DNA from: Blastobasis lacticolella
Taxonomy: Eukaryota; Arthropoda; Insecta; Lepidoptera; Blastobasidae
Direction of reading: 5' to 3'
DNA length: 64,000 nt
Assembly (NCBI GenBank): GCA_905147135.1
Contig: LR990042.1
Coordinates: 13,693,545 to 13,757,544 of the forward strand
This document shows, one piece after another, positions 9,880 through 20,667 of this stretch. The notes beneath the pieces are model-generated. The model worked only from the letters and a program-made list of their open reading frames with translations. It searched no databases and had not been told where the DNA came from. A program made the position numbers and the translations under genes. The stretch's first letter is position 1. Each line of letters opens with the position of its first letter.

Positions 9880-11050
9880 CCTACTTATCTCCATGAATAA
9901 TCTCTACCAAATTAACTAGGAACTTACCTACACTAATTATTTTCAATAGGTAGGTATGCTTAAATAGTCGGAGCGTCGTCGGTGGCCTAAGGTTACGGTA
10001 TCCGAGTCGTACGCGAGAGGTACCGGGTTCGACACCCGCTGCCGCCACGTACCAGTGACCTTTTCTGACGGAAAACATCGTGATGAAACCTGCACATTTA
10101 GGCGACTGAATGTCTAACCATGATTTTAATCTGGTCAGGTAATCAGGTTCCCCTGGTAGCAGGGTCAGGCAGGATTCAGGACTGTCAGACGTAATGACCA
10201 GAAATGCGAAATCCTGGATCATGGTCAAGGCGGACCCCAGGCCCTCGTGCGCGAGAGCAAAACCAGGTCATTAACACCGAGATGATTTCTACTAGGTAGG
10301 TACCTAACAGAACAAACCACCCCAGCACAACAAAAGTAAAATAAGAATTAAAATCATAATACTTAGGTACTTATTAACTAAAGGCCTAAAAACAGTATCT
10401 AAGTAGGTTAGGTAGGTAGGAACCTACGTAAATAAAAAACAAAACATGTTAATCAGTCTGGAAGACAGCCGGACCCGCGGTGTGGACTGCCGCAGGTACT
10501 TAAACTAAATAAAAATAAACATAGTCAGCTACGTACTAAAGTAGATATCTACTACACTAAAACGGGATTCGTTCAATTGACAAAATGGCTCTACACAGAT
10601 AGGTAAGTACTAGGTACCTACTAACACGGTTCCCTCATCTAAGTACCTACGTACCTAGGGAACCACTTATGAATCTAGTTTTGGTGAAACACATTACAGA
10701 CAGGTTCCACTAAATACCTACATGTTTTTATGAAAAGATAAAAGCGTTGTCTTTTCTACCTATTTCCCGTCGGAAAAGAACCAAGCGCGGCGGTTGCGCT
10801 TCTAACGTCACTATTAGGTGGTAGGTAGCGTCTCCTAGTCTAGCTAGCACCTAGACCTTTAAAGCATGTAGGTACGTACCTTTTAAACGATATTTTATGG
10901 AAACAAACAGTGTCAGGTGCCAGCGCAGTTAACCACACTTTCTTGCTTTCTTGTGGCTCGATGACCGATAGGTAAATACACTCATACACACAGCTACACA
11001 ACACTACAGCATGCACTGGTTGCTATGCAATACGTAAGTAGGTAGGTAAC
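9880..11050. repeat. Region dense in TAGGTAC-type short motifs
   Basis: Short strings such as TAGGTAGGTA, TAGGTACCTA, GTACCTACGTACC and TAAGTAGGTAGGTAAC recur through this kilobase on both strands, far more densely than elsewhere in the window. TAGGTACCTA is its own reverse complement. No unit length or tandem order is visible. Confidence 0.6.
9968..10287 (+). repeat. SINE family A, nearly full length
   Basis: The head has 'ggtggcctaaggttacggta' and box B 'gggttcgacacccgc'. The body includes 'ctgcacatttaggcgactg', 'cctggtagcagggtcag' and 'ccctcgtgcgcgagag', and the 3' end is 'ccgagatga'. It lacks the 'ttatgtacattag' segment between head and body. It lies inside the 5.24 kb inverted-repeat interval. 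Confidence 0.85.
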
Positions 11051-11384
11051 ATGGTCTTTGGCCTACTGCTTGGTTGCACTCATGCACAGAATACTTAAAC
11101 TGTTGAACATTGTACACAAACAAGACTACGTTAATATTGGTACCTGAAGCAATAAATCATTCATTCATTCATATCGTTTACAGTCTTATCACAGTTATTT
11201 TCACAGTACTTAGGTATCCTATACATACAACGCAACAAACAATCACACCGATCACGCGAAAAGCTAAAAACCGAATAAACGAACACGACTCGAAAATAGG
11301 TAACACAAGAAGCCACGCTGTCGGCGTCAGCGGTTCAATCAAACGACACACCCAAGTGCAGCATGCACACTGCCAAAACTCCGG

Positions 11385-11461
11385 CGTGTCGACACATGTT
11401 CGGCGCGGCGCACGGGGCGCGGGGGGCGGGAGGCGAGGCGGGAGGCGTGGCAGCAGGCAGC
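11385..11461 (+). other. Short G-rich island with quadruplex potential
   Basis: A run of roughly 75 bases is almost pure G and C on this strand, with several G-tracts in close succession ('ggggcgcggggggcgggagg'). It stands out sharply from the AT-rich surroundings and ends just before the left target duplication of the hAT-like MITE. No gene is visible on either side. Confidence 0.6.
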
Positions 11462-11469
11462 GCTTTAGG

Positions 11470-11834
11470 CAGCGTTGCCAGATCGTACCTTTTAGTACGA
11501 TTTACGTACTATTTGGCCGACTGTCGTACCTTAAGCGTACTTTGCTCCACATCGTACTATTTAGTACGATTTTATAAAATGCTGAATTTAGCTGAGGGGG
11601 GTAGTCACTTCACCTTTCAAATTCACAATTTCACCAAAAATAATGGGAAGGAAGGGTTGATTTTGCCACCGGCAACAAAATAACGTCATTAATTGACTAA
11701 AAATCATCCCCTCCCCCCCCCCAAGGTCGATAAAATATAGAAGATAATAAGAAGAAATCGTAACTTTTTAGCCATTTTCGTACTATTTTAAGAGCCCAGA
11801 CGTACTTTTTTGGAAACTACTGCTGGTAACACTG
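11470..11834. mobile_element. Non-autonomous hAT-like MITE with 8 bp target duplication
   Basis: Ends: left CAGCGTTGCCAGATCG; right, reverse-complemented, CAGTGTTACCAGCAGT. Ten of the first twelve positions match. The octamer GCTTTAGG lies immediately outside both ends (11462-11469 and 11835-11842), an exact 8 bp target-site duplication. An 8 bp duplication with CAG-starting inverted repeats is characteristic of the hAT superfamily. The 365 bp interior has no transposase. It carries several GTACTATTT/GTACGA blocks in both orientations near each end, and a C-rich tract near 11706-11722. Confidence 0.82.
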
Positions 11835-12167
11835 GCTTTAGGGATCCGCGTGTTAGGGGTCGTACTTATTTCGCCTCTTATGTTCTCCTGGTAGATGCAC
11901 CGTAATGTTGATTGTGTTTATTTAATAAAGTGAGGCTCAAACAAGTCCAACAGTGGACTAATAATAATCCTTATGATGTCGGTGATGGAATACATTTGCT
12001 TACCACTATTTTATCGGGTAATTTGTACAGACAGTAATTACTAAAATTGTGTTTGGGTCCGTGTTTCACCTAGGTGACCTAGGTTCAGTGGCGTTGCTTG
12101 CCTTCCAGAGGCCCCGTATCAATAGCTGTCTGGGGCCCCATAGTTAGTACCCCCAACTACAAGGGAT

Positions 12168-12429
12168 CATCATCATCATCATCACAGCCCATAACAGTCC
12201 ACTACAGGACTTTGGGCCTCTCCCGCAAAAGGGGAGGTTATTGCCATAATCTCCACGTTTGGCAGGCGGGTTGGAGATCGCAGTGTTGCAAACATAACAA
12301 TGAAAAACGCTGCTGCCCATTTTCCAGTTTATGGAGACTAGATATTTTGCCTCTAAACGTTATTCGCCTTGTACGACACCCACGAGTGTAAGGGGTTGGT
12401 GCTATTCTACTCTACCGGTTACCACACGG
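12168..12429 (-). repeat. SINE family B with 11 bp target duplication
   Basis: On the minus strand the element starts 'gccgtgtggtaaccggtag' and ends in GAT repeats. It is the same family as 43006-43266 and 56200-56455. CTACAAGGGAT occurs exactly at both borders (12157-12167 and 12430-12440), a target-site duplication from reverse-transcription-primed insertion. No reading frame is shared between copies, so it is non-coding. Confidence 0.9.
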
Positions 12430-12814
12430 CTACAAGGGATGCTAATGAGTAACTTAAATCCAAGCCATTCGCGTGTTAAGGCGGTACGATTTTCATACAA
12501 TTTTTATGTAACGTTTTTGTGCAATTGGCTATTAGAAAATATGTTCAATTGTGCGCGAAATAGATTTCTACATGTTAATAACGTAAAACAAAGCAATGAA
12601 AAAGAAAAATAATTAAATCACAAAACAACGCCATCAAGCGGCGATTTGTGCTTTTTTCGATTTAACTGCTTTTGAAAAGAAAACCACTTTGCGCACCATT
12701 GAATACATTTACTAAGAGTAGAAATCATAATACAATCACTAAACACTCAAACAAATGAAAGAATATCGAGAGAAATTTAGTATGAGCGTTGAATCACCTT
12801 AATAGTAAGAATAA

Positions 12815-12965
12815 CATATGTATGAAAGAAAGTTTCACACCGCGTCTGTCTGCCTGTTCGCGATAAACTCAAAAACTACTGAACGGATTTTCATGCGGTT
12901 TTCACCAATTGACAAAGTGGAATTACTTTGTCTATTGAGGAAGATTTAGGTGTATAATTTGTTAA
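12815..12965 (+). repeat. Common arthropod dispersed repeat
   Basis: 'gtctgtctgcctgttcgcg', 'aactactgaacggatttt', 'catgcggttttcaccaat' and 'atttaggtgtataatttg' form a familiar repeat found in many insect genomes. It is non-coding here. I recognise the type but cannot place it in a named family. Confidence 0.6.
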
Positions 12966-12969
12966 TGTT

Positions 12970-14430
12970 TTATGTTGGTAGTTTGTATGACAAGAATCTC
13001 CTTAAAGGCCGGGGTGGACATCGGAATTTTTGTAAATTGGCCCTTGACTTTGGTATATTAAAACCTTGCATGATAAATATAAAAATGTCATAATTTGTTG
13101 AATAAGCGAGCGTAGCGAGCTCGATAGTTTCACAAACTACCCCTTCAGAATACTTGCGCGAATAACATAAAATCAGTAAATGGACGATACGACATACGAC
13201 GACAAACGATGTAGACATTTCTGACATCTGGTTTATAATAAAATTAACTTCGCAAACAATTAATTAATGAGCGTGCGAGCTCTATTTCTGACATTTTGGC
13301 TATAAAGTTTTCACGATTAACTTAAAAACAGTCAAATTCGAAAATCGTGTGGGCCAAAACGATTTTATTATGAGCCAGGTCCATCTGACCCGTTGAGCAA
13401 TGAACAGTGTAAGGAGTTTTTTAAATCTTATGATCTCACCGATAGTGCTGAATATGTTGTACATGAGATCAAGATTTTTCTCATTTTTGCTATAGGTGCA
13501 TTTTTACACAATTTCAATGAAGTAATGAGTAAGTGCGCGTGAGGGGCTCTAAGTTGTTGTTTTTTATTAAAAATGTTAATTATCTCTAAGCGAAAGGGGA
13601 ACGAAAACGGATTGTATCACTTGATTTCATTTGCATCTTTGGCGGAGGGGGCCCCGACCCTGGTCTGAAAATCACTAAAGAATTTTTTTTTTCCGGGCAA
13701 TAGTGTTTAACTGAAATTGAGGATAACAGTACGTATTTTTGCTTACAAACGATTTGGGATCCCGTATCATTGATACGGCTGATACGGCGGTTGTTGCGCC
13801 CCTGCCTAGGTTCCCAACTGGGTGAAGCATGGGATATTTACAGGTATAGCTCCGTCAACTAAGATTCATTTAGTTAATTTTTGTTGATGAGAAATATTCG
13901 TGAAATCGTACGGATTTTAACATAACAGTCCTCTGAGAGTTTAAGCCTTCCCCACATTAGTGGAGGGTTCTGTCTTAAACTCCACTCTCTACTGTCTTTG
14001 TTTTATTTATGTTTCATTCATTACACTAAGGTACTTTATTTGTTTTATTTAATACAAAAATATGTGTGTGTAGTTACTGAAAAATCTCATAGCAGATAGG
14101 ACCTTTGTGACACTGAAACATGACTGACAGGCATGACATGAGAAAGCAAACTTATAAAGACAAATATGCTACATTAATTAGAGTTTGCTACATTAATATG
14201 CCACAGTAATTTGAATTAGACTGCTTTGCTATTAGTTAGGTGGTGGTGCACTTTCGAAAAAACTATGAAGGAACCTATTAAATTAAAATTACAATATTTT
14301 TTTGTACAGAACCCTCAAACCAAAAAATACAAAATGGCTAATTTAGATCTCCTTAATATCATTGCGCCTAGTACTATGAACTTGAGTGACCTTTTACAAC
14401 TGATTTCTAGAGATGCGGTCTTTCGTTTTC
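12970..14430. other. Interior of the inverted-repeat interval, no gene recognised
   Basis: Short frames only. Two stretches contain GCGAGCGTAGCGAGC-like and GAGCGTGCGAGCTC motifs (about 13105 and 13270). A 75-codon frame at 14226-14453 shows no recognisable domain. A near-perfect 19 bp palindrome (AATGTCGATTATCGACATT) is at 14433-14451, about 100 bp inside the right terminal repeat. Confidence 0.5.
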
Positions 14431-14589
14431 AAAATGTCGATTATCGACATTGAAAAGGTAAAAGTTCGATAGTCATTTTCTCGCTTACTATTCCACGCAC
14501 GAAAAAAATAATTGTACCTATCGTTTTAATACGTTTAGCACTCCATCCAGTTCACGGCTTTATACATGTATTATGAAACACCCTGTATA

Positions 14590-16480
14590 AACCGTTCCGA
14601 GTTCCGTTACTCCGTTATAAATAAGAATTTCGCTTGTCTTCACGTAGGTGTTCCGATTTTATACTTACATCAAAATAAGATATTTATACCACCGCAGGAA
14701 GTATAATATATTAAAACGAAACCCTTAATATTGACGCTGCAATTATATTCGCACGATTTATTAGATTAGAGACGCCTCCCTAAAACATGTTCCAAATTAA
14801 ATGGGCATATTACGTTCTTAATTTGCATAATACCTTTTCAACCTGAATTAAGCTGTCTGCGAGCGTCATATCGTTTAAAGTTAGCGAAATCTACGTACCG
14901 AGTACTTTGCACCGAGGATGCGAAAATCTGGGGGCCCTGAAGTGTCCCCGCCAAGCCGAGCAAAAAGTAGGGGGCCCTTCTTACCTTTTCCCGAAGCGTT
15001 TCGTCGAATTATCAGACCCTCATATTAGACTGTGAGGGTGACGTAGGTAAAAATAAGTCACTTTGTAGCGATAGTAGACGTTTAGGAGACCCACAAAACG
15101 TTGGTCCGCCCGTGCACAAAGTGGCACAAAAAACTGGTCTACCTCACATCCTCTACTATCACTATAAAGTAGAATTTTACTTGAACTCGATGGCGTAGGA
15201 TAACCTACGGCGCCCTTACGCCCTTACAGTAGGTTTCCAAAGCGCTAAAACGTCTGTGGGTTATTGGTGTAGACTTGCGACTTCAGCGCTAGGAATATCT
15301 GCTATCATTCAGACCGTCGCATTGGTCGAGCCCTGAATCCAGCCTCTGTGTCATGCAATAGTTACATGACACGGCCAAGCCATACTTTCCGACCAAAATG
15401 TAGGTATTTGTAGACTTAGGCTTCATGAGCTCTGATAACTTTTTCACAGTGAAACCATTAAGAGCTTACGAGGCTTGGCCAACCAATTTTACATGAAACG
15501 CTTTGGTGGGATTAAATATTTATTTTCGTCGGATTCGCCATTTATTTTCAATTTGGCTTTTGTTTTGTCCGGAAGTATGCGCGACGGGCTCGGGTGCGTA
15601 CGTAATTTTTCATACCGCCAATTTATTTTGGCTCTTTTGCCGTCGGGCCGTTCGTTATTTATCGGGTTTGCATTCGCACTATGATCCGTTCACAATGCGG
15701 GCGGTGATTGATCGTCGGCGGCGCGGGCGAGACGGCTGCCGGTCACCTGACCGTGGCACGGTCTGCGTCACGCTTACCATCGAACTACGGGCGGACGGTC
15801 AGCGGATACGCAGACGCGCTAATCCCGTTGTTTTGGGCGATTGATGCTTTGACATTACAGCAAGGTCAACGTTTTGTTCCACAAGTTTGCGACGCCAGAT
15901 CTTCTGATTAAAAGAAAGGCAGACGATTTCCTTCCTCTTTATTATACCTACACAATAGCAAACCTGTAAACTGCAGAAGCGATATAGGTGATTCATTACT
16001 ACCGCGTTAACGTGTACGTAGTAGTAGGTATAATATTTTCCTTCTTTCGCCAGAATTGGCTTCGCCATCCCCCATTGTAGTGTAGGATCCGCTTTTAAAC
16101 AATATTACGGAATTGCGTCAGATAATTGAGTTCCAGAGTGAGTCGGCCCATATGATTGACAGACCCATGGGTCGAACTCACTTCGAAACTCAGTTTACTG
16201 TGGCTTAGTTTATATTTGAGAATAGAATGCCAAATATTTTCCTGACGGGTCGCCATTATTATTAATATTGAAATTGAACTTGTGCAGAAATAGCTAACAA
16301 TCATTTTTGAGTCTTTATTATATGCCTTCTTTTTCGCCAATTCACTCGTTCCGTTCGTTTGTGTTCGAACATCGTCAATACAAACCCGCTGGGTCTCGAC
16401 GTAGGTAATTAACTTGTTGCGGGCTGATTTTATCGGCAATAGCCACTATTTACCATCAAGGAACCGCTTTTCTTATAAAA
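14590..16480. other. No recognisable gene
   Basis: Non-coding, with a locally GC-richer patch at about 15570-15850. That patch has overlapping open frames on both strands, but no splice context or domain supports them. Confidence 0.45.
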
Positions 16481-16488
16481 CAAAACAC

Positions 16489-16520
16489 AATTCCGCCATA
16501 GGTTGTGCTATGGCGGAATT
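16489..16520. other. Perfect 12 bp hairpin
   Basis: AATTCCGCCATA at 16489-16500 is followed after 8 bases by its exact reverse complement at 16509-16520. It lies at the edge of the LINE C-terminal fragment that follows. No run of T follows it that would suggest an RNA polymerase III terminator. Confidence 0.7.
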
Positions 16521-16806
16521 GGCACTCAATGGCACTGTGGGCTGGGTTCTCATTAATCACTTCGTACACCCTCTGTTGGTGTCCACGCGAAGGTTCCAAT
16601 TAACATTTCTCGCTCGTAATATTTGGGTGTGGAATGAGCTCCTAGCCACAGTGTTTCCTTTGGACTACATGGAATCGTTCAAGAGGCATATTAGAGTTGG
16701 GCAACGCATTGGTACCCCGGAGATGCTGATGCCCATAGGCGGCGTAACTACTTTCCATCAGGTGGCCCGCTTGCCTGTTTGTCTGCCGTTTAACATAAAA
16801 AAGTAA
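16521..16806 (+). pseudogene. Jockey-type LINE C-terminal fragment and 3' end
   Basis: The frame gives TFLARNIWVWNELLATVFP and then DYMESFKRHI, the 'R---WNEL---VFP--Y----FKR' C-terminal signature of lepidopteran Jockey-like proteins. It ends in the 3' motif 'tttccatcaggtggcccgct' and an A-rich end. Most of the element, including the catalytic reverse transcriptase core, is absent. The related fragment at 50500-50675 shares the WNEL and FFKRHV motifs. Confidence 0.7.
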
Positions 16807-16809
16807 CAT

Positions 16810-17390
16810 GCGACATAGTTAATAACTGAATACTTACAATTGGTACGATATCTATCGATCTCTGTGGGACAAATACCTACGCGTACGACGTGTGGTGGGA
16901 ACTCTCGAACTTACTTTGAAGTAGGTATGGTATAAATAGTTTATTGTCTTTGAGGTTCAGCTGTCAGAGCCCGTCTGACTGGGGCGTCTAAAATATAATG
17001 TTATTTGCCATCGACTCGCTAAGAAGAAGTTGGAGTATACCTATTTAAAAATAAGTCAATTTCGCTCCTTTAACTGAAGCCACATTATGTCTTAACGTGA
17101 TAAGTAACATTGTTTTATGTATATAAAACTAGATTTACAAAAGGACCGATTTTCAAAACTGTGATAATTGATAACAAAATTTGGTCAATGCAATATACTT
17201 CGTTGGATCAGCGACGGGTCGCTAGCAGTGGATCTTAAACAAAATAAGGCCAGAAAGAAAAACATGTAACGCATCCAGTCACTTCAAAGCACCCATTAGC
17301 TTGAAGGGTGTGCTATACCCGCGATCTAAACAAAGCGTATCGGTTTTCCGTCGGAAGTAGCGATTATATTTGCTTTCTATTAGACACGGC
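16810..17390. other. No recognisable gene
   Basis: AT-rich spacer between LINE debris and an unclassified dispersed repeat. Confidence 0.4.
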
Positions 17391-17532
17391 TCCATATGGC
17401 GGTTATCTGTTTCGCAGCGTGCGCGGTCACAATGCCAAGTGATTGATCGAGCAAGGCCGGGATGATGGATGCCGAGTCACTACTCGCTACCTGTACTCGC
17501 GTGCGAGTCGCTTCGCACTGTTACGTTAGTTG
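17391..17532 (+). repeat. Unclassified dispersed repeat, copy 1
   Basis: The segment aligns with 22431-22577 in the same order: 'cggttatctgtttc', 'ggtcacaat', 'gtgattgatcga', 'gatgg', 'tacct', 'gcttcg', 'actgttacgttag'. Short indels separate the matched blocks. I do not recognise the family. A weaker partial echo may exist near 15690 ('ttcacaatgcgg', 'gtgattgatcg'). Confidence 0.7.
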
Positions 17533-17704
17533 TCGTCACGAATTTTGTGTGTGGCGTCGTAGGTGACTAATCTTAGAGGCATACCGGATAGTAAGGATGG
17601 TAAGGAGCTCTGTAACCGGTACTGGAACTGGTACTTTAGATCCGTGTCCGTAACCGGATCCGATATAAAAGATTCGAATAATTTCGGAAAGGGATTTAGT
17701 GGAA

Positions 17705-19064
17705 TTTCAATTTTATTTTATTTTATTTACTTAAGGAAAACCAACAGCAATGATCACAATATAAAATAGTACTAGCAGCACAGAGCTAATTACAGGTTTC
17801 CACTGATAGAAACTGGATAAACATACCGAACAGTCTATAAGACCTTACAATTTTAAATTTAAACAATTTCAAAGTATACCTACCTACAATACTCGAAAGT
17901 AATGAAACAATAGTTAATTTAATAATATGGTTTGAATAAATGCTACAATGTGACCAAGTTACGATTCTCGCCGACTCGAGCGTTTTGTCGCTGACTCACA
18001 ACTTGTGTTAAATATATCAAGATCAATAATATCTCTTGGATAAAACATTAAAATTATTCATTGCTCGCAATAGAAAGGTGTTATTTCTGTAGTTGGTAGA
18101 AGCTTCTGGAACATGCAACGGGTCATTGCATCTGAAGTATCTCACAGGTGTCCTAAAATATAGACAAAATAGAAGTTCCGGGCAGTCGACAACACCAGAC
18201 ACAATTTAGAGAAGCATTGTCAGATCAGCTATTTCCCTACGCATGAAGAGAGGAGGAAGGTGGTGTTTCCTGCACAGAGATAAGTAATGCTTCAACCTTG
18301 TTAGTGTTGACTCACTCGGTAACACACGTAACGTAGAAACTTTTTTTGTATAGCCTCATTACGTGAAATGTAGACAGCGTAACACGGATTCCAAACCTGA
18401 GAAGCATTTTCTAAGATACTCCTGACAAAGGTACAATAAAGAATTTTAATGGTCTTTACAGAATACAACTCTTTAGAGCATCTAATTATAAACCCAAATG
18501 CCTTATATGCTTTAGCTGTCACTGTATTTATATGTTGGTCACAAATGAGTTTGGAGTCACGAAGAACGCCCAGCGGGGCTATTGGCTAACTCAGTTGACA
18601 ACTGTATTTGACACTAGATAATTCTACACCACGTCATCTACGTTGAAAACTGGCAATAGCGTCTACCAAATTAGAGTAGTGTCAGATTTTTTTATGTCAA
18701 ATTCAGTTGTCCACTGAGATAGCCGATAGGCCCTCAGATCACGCACCACCGATTCTCCCCGCAAGATCTTACCTTTGAGGCGATAGTCAAAAAGTATAAA
18801 GTCGCCCTTACGACCATATATTATAGCCGAGCATTTTGCGGGGTTGAGATCTAACTGATTAGTACTACAGTACTCTTCAAGGCGCATGCGATCAAATTGC
18901 AAAGCCTCAGCATCAGAGGTTATAGTGGCGTATATTTTCATGTCATCAGCAAAGCACAATAGACTGGCTATTAAGAAGCATAAATTTATGTCATTTATGA
19001 AAATCATGAAGAGTAGAAGTCCCAGCAAAGACCCCTGCGGTATCCCGCTAGGAATAGTAACCTA
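17705..19064 (-). pseudogene. Non-LTR retrotransposon, reverse transcriptase C-terminal half
   Basis: Read on the minus strand from 19064: SGIPQGSLLG, then LLLFMIFINDI, then the catalytic LLCFADDMKIY near 18950, then LDLNPAKCSAIIYGRK. After a break comes AYKAFGFIIRCSKE with SILENASQVWNPCYAVYISR near 18400 and a decayed tail with IADLTMLLNCVW and ASTNYRNNTF near 18100-18200. A TTTTA-rich 3' end lies at about 17708. The motifs place it in the Jockey/CR1 group; the exact clade is uncertain. It is inactive, with a frameshift between the two coding blocks, stops downstream, and no 5' half. The coding part stops at the terminal inverted repeat starting at 19066. Confidence 0.8.
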
Positions 19065-19065
19065 A

Positions 19066-20448
19066 CTATACCTTATTTACTTTCCCGTGAGACAAAGTGT
19101 AAACATAGAAAACAATGGTTGTCAAACTTACAACAATATCACTTTTGTAAGGATACGAATCCTGGCCCAACTTTCTTCTACATGTTTGATTATGTTAACA
19201 ACAGTCTCCTTATCTGTAGAACGCATTGGAGGATGCTTGGAATGCTTTTTTTTTCTGTGAAAAAAAGTGAATGCTTTGCTCGGACCATATTCACTCCTTT
19301 TGAACCAAATTAACGTGCAGGTAACAAAAACTCAACAATAACAAAATGTATAAACGTAACTCAATAATAAAACTTAACAAAAACAATACCTTAAACAGAG
19401 AATAACAACAAAATATGAAAACAATCGGAAAGGATTCGCACTCGCGTCAACAAGTTGATCTAGAGTAAAAATGGCGGACATTAGGTATCTACGAAATTTT
19501 ACGAAACGAAGAATTAATACGAAAGCTGATAATTCTACGTTCATTAGTTGAAATAACTGTTTGTCTTCATTTGGTGGTATTAAAATGCGTTCATAGTTTG
19601 ATATTCACCGTGCTTTTAGGTATTATTTATTTATTTATTTAACAGTTTATTACTGTATTTGTTTATTACACAATATAACAAATACAGAAAGTACAGATTA
19701 GTTATGACACAACAGGCACTACTTATCTCTAAAAGAAATCTCTTCCAGTAGGCCTTACAAAAGAGATATGTGAAAATTAAACGCAGATAAGACGTGCACG
19801 ATGACTATAATTATAATACTATAAATAAATACATGCATAAAATTAAAATAAACCATAAAAAATATATAATATACCATAAAAATAAAATAAACATATACCA
19901 TAACTACTAATACAATATAACATAAAGGCATTGAGAATACTGAATTACATCTAGGCACACTGGGAAAGATAGTATTCTTTCACACGTTTTTTAAAAATAT
20001 GTATTGACTGACTATCCCGCAATTCGTGTGGTAGAGAATTCCACAGCCGGGCTGCATGAACAGTGAAGGAATAGGAGAGGAAATCGGAACTGTGAGTAGG
20101 AATTGAAAGCGACGATCTTACGCTTGAGCGACAGGGCTTGTCTTGAGGACGGGAAAAGTGGAAACGGTGACGGAGGTATGAGGGAGCGGGTTTTATAAGA
20201 CCAACAATGATGTTGAATAACCGGTAAATATAATAAATAATATGTTTCTTTTTCCATAAACGGTTAGTTTTGGATGAAAAAATAACACCTAAGTTAATCT
20301 GTTTTATGTTTTGTTTATAAGCGCAGGGCCCTAGTTAAAATAGCAATTATTTGATAAATTTTCTTTAATTGATGAAAATATGGTATTATAAATTACCTTT
20401 TTGTGGTTTGTTTACATTTTGTCTCACGGGAAAGTAAAAATGGTATAG
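19066..20448. mobile_element. 1.38 kb element with about 40 bp terminal inverted repeats
   Basis: The left end begins CTATACC and continues 'tactttcccgtgagacaaa' and 'tgtaaaca'. The right end is its reverse complement ('tgtttacattttgtctcac', 'gggaaagta', 'ggtatag') with only a few mismatches. No transposase is visible. The interior contains a complete 3' portion of a CR1-like LINE (19615-20270), so part of the length is a later insertion. No convincing target duplication was seen. Confidence 0.75.
19615..20270 (-). pseudogene. CR1-like LINE, 5'-truncated C-terminus and 3' UTR
   Basis: On the minus strand, PSYLRHRFHFSRPQDKPCRS, FTVHAARLWNSLP and IFKKRVKEYYLS appear in order. They match almost word for word the tail of the reverse transcriptase at 63224-64000. 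They are followed by a 3' UTR and a (TTTA)n-type tail seen on the plus strand as 'tatttatttatttaacag'. Only the last 90 or so codons remain. It is nested inside the inverted-repeat element 19066-20448. Confidence 0.85.
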
Positions 20449-20530
20449 ATATATTAGCCAACAATATTTAAAATGTTAAAAGAAACTTACTACGGCTAAA
20501 ATTTATGTACCTAAAGGAAAAAGGATTAAT

Positions 20531-20667
20531 AGTAGTTTATGCAACTGTCATAAAAAAGGGGGTATTAAAACATGAGTGTCTGTTTATCATACGAGGCGTA
20601 GCCGAGTATGATAATAGTTTGACACGAGTGTTTTAATACCTAATTATATGCAGTTGCATACACTACT
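20531..20667. mobile_element. Foldback MITE
   Basis: AGTAGTTTATGCAACTG at 20531-20547 is mirrored by CAGTTGCATACACTACT at 20651-20667. Inside, 'ggtattaaaacatgagtgtc' pairs with 'gacacgagtgttttaatacc' and 'tatcatacgaggc' with 'gccgagtatgata'. The whole 137 bp folds on itself as an imperfect long hairpin. No coding capacity. Confidence 0.85.

Larger units (their letters stand above)
9345..14587. mobile_element. 5.24 kb interval with perfect terminal inverted repeats
   Basis: The left end TACAGGGTGTTTCATAATAC..., running through 'atgtataaagccg' to 9377, is repeated exactly in reverse complement at 14555-14587. Both ends abut a TA (9343-9344 and 14588-14589), as expected for an element that duplicates TA. 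The inverted repeats are identical over 33 bp (35 with TA), and similarity stops abruptly inside. No transposase was recognised, so if it is one element it is non-autonomous. Its interior holds a diverged SINE A (9968-10287), a hAT-like MITE (11470-11834) and a SINE B (12168-12429). The alternative is two separate small elements in opposite orientation. Confidence 0.6.

Noticed and set aside
12168..12200. CRISPR-like or microsatellite array from CATCAT repeats
   Set aside because: The repeats are the tail of SINE family B. There is no regular repeat-spacer structure, and the setting is a eukaryotic genome.
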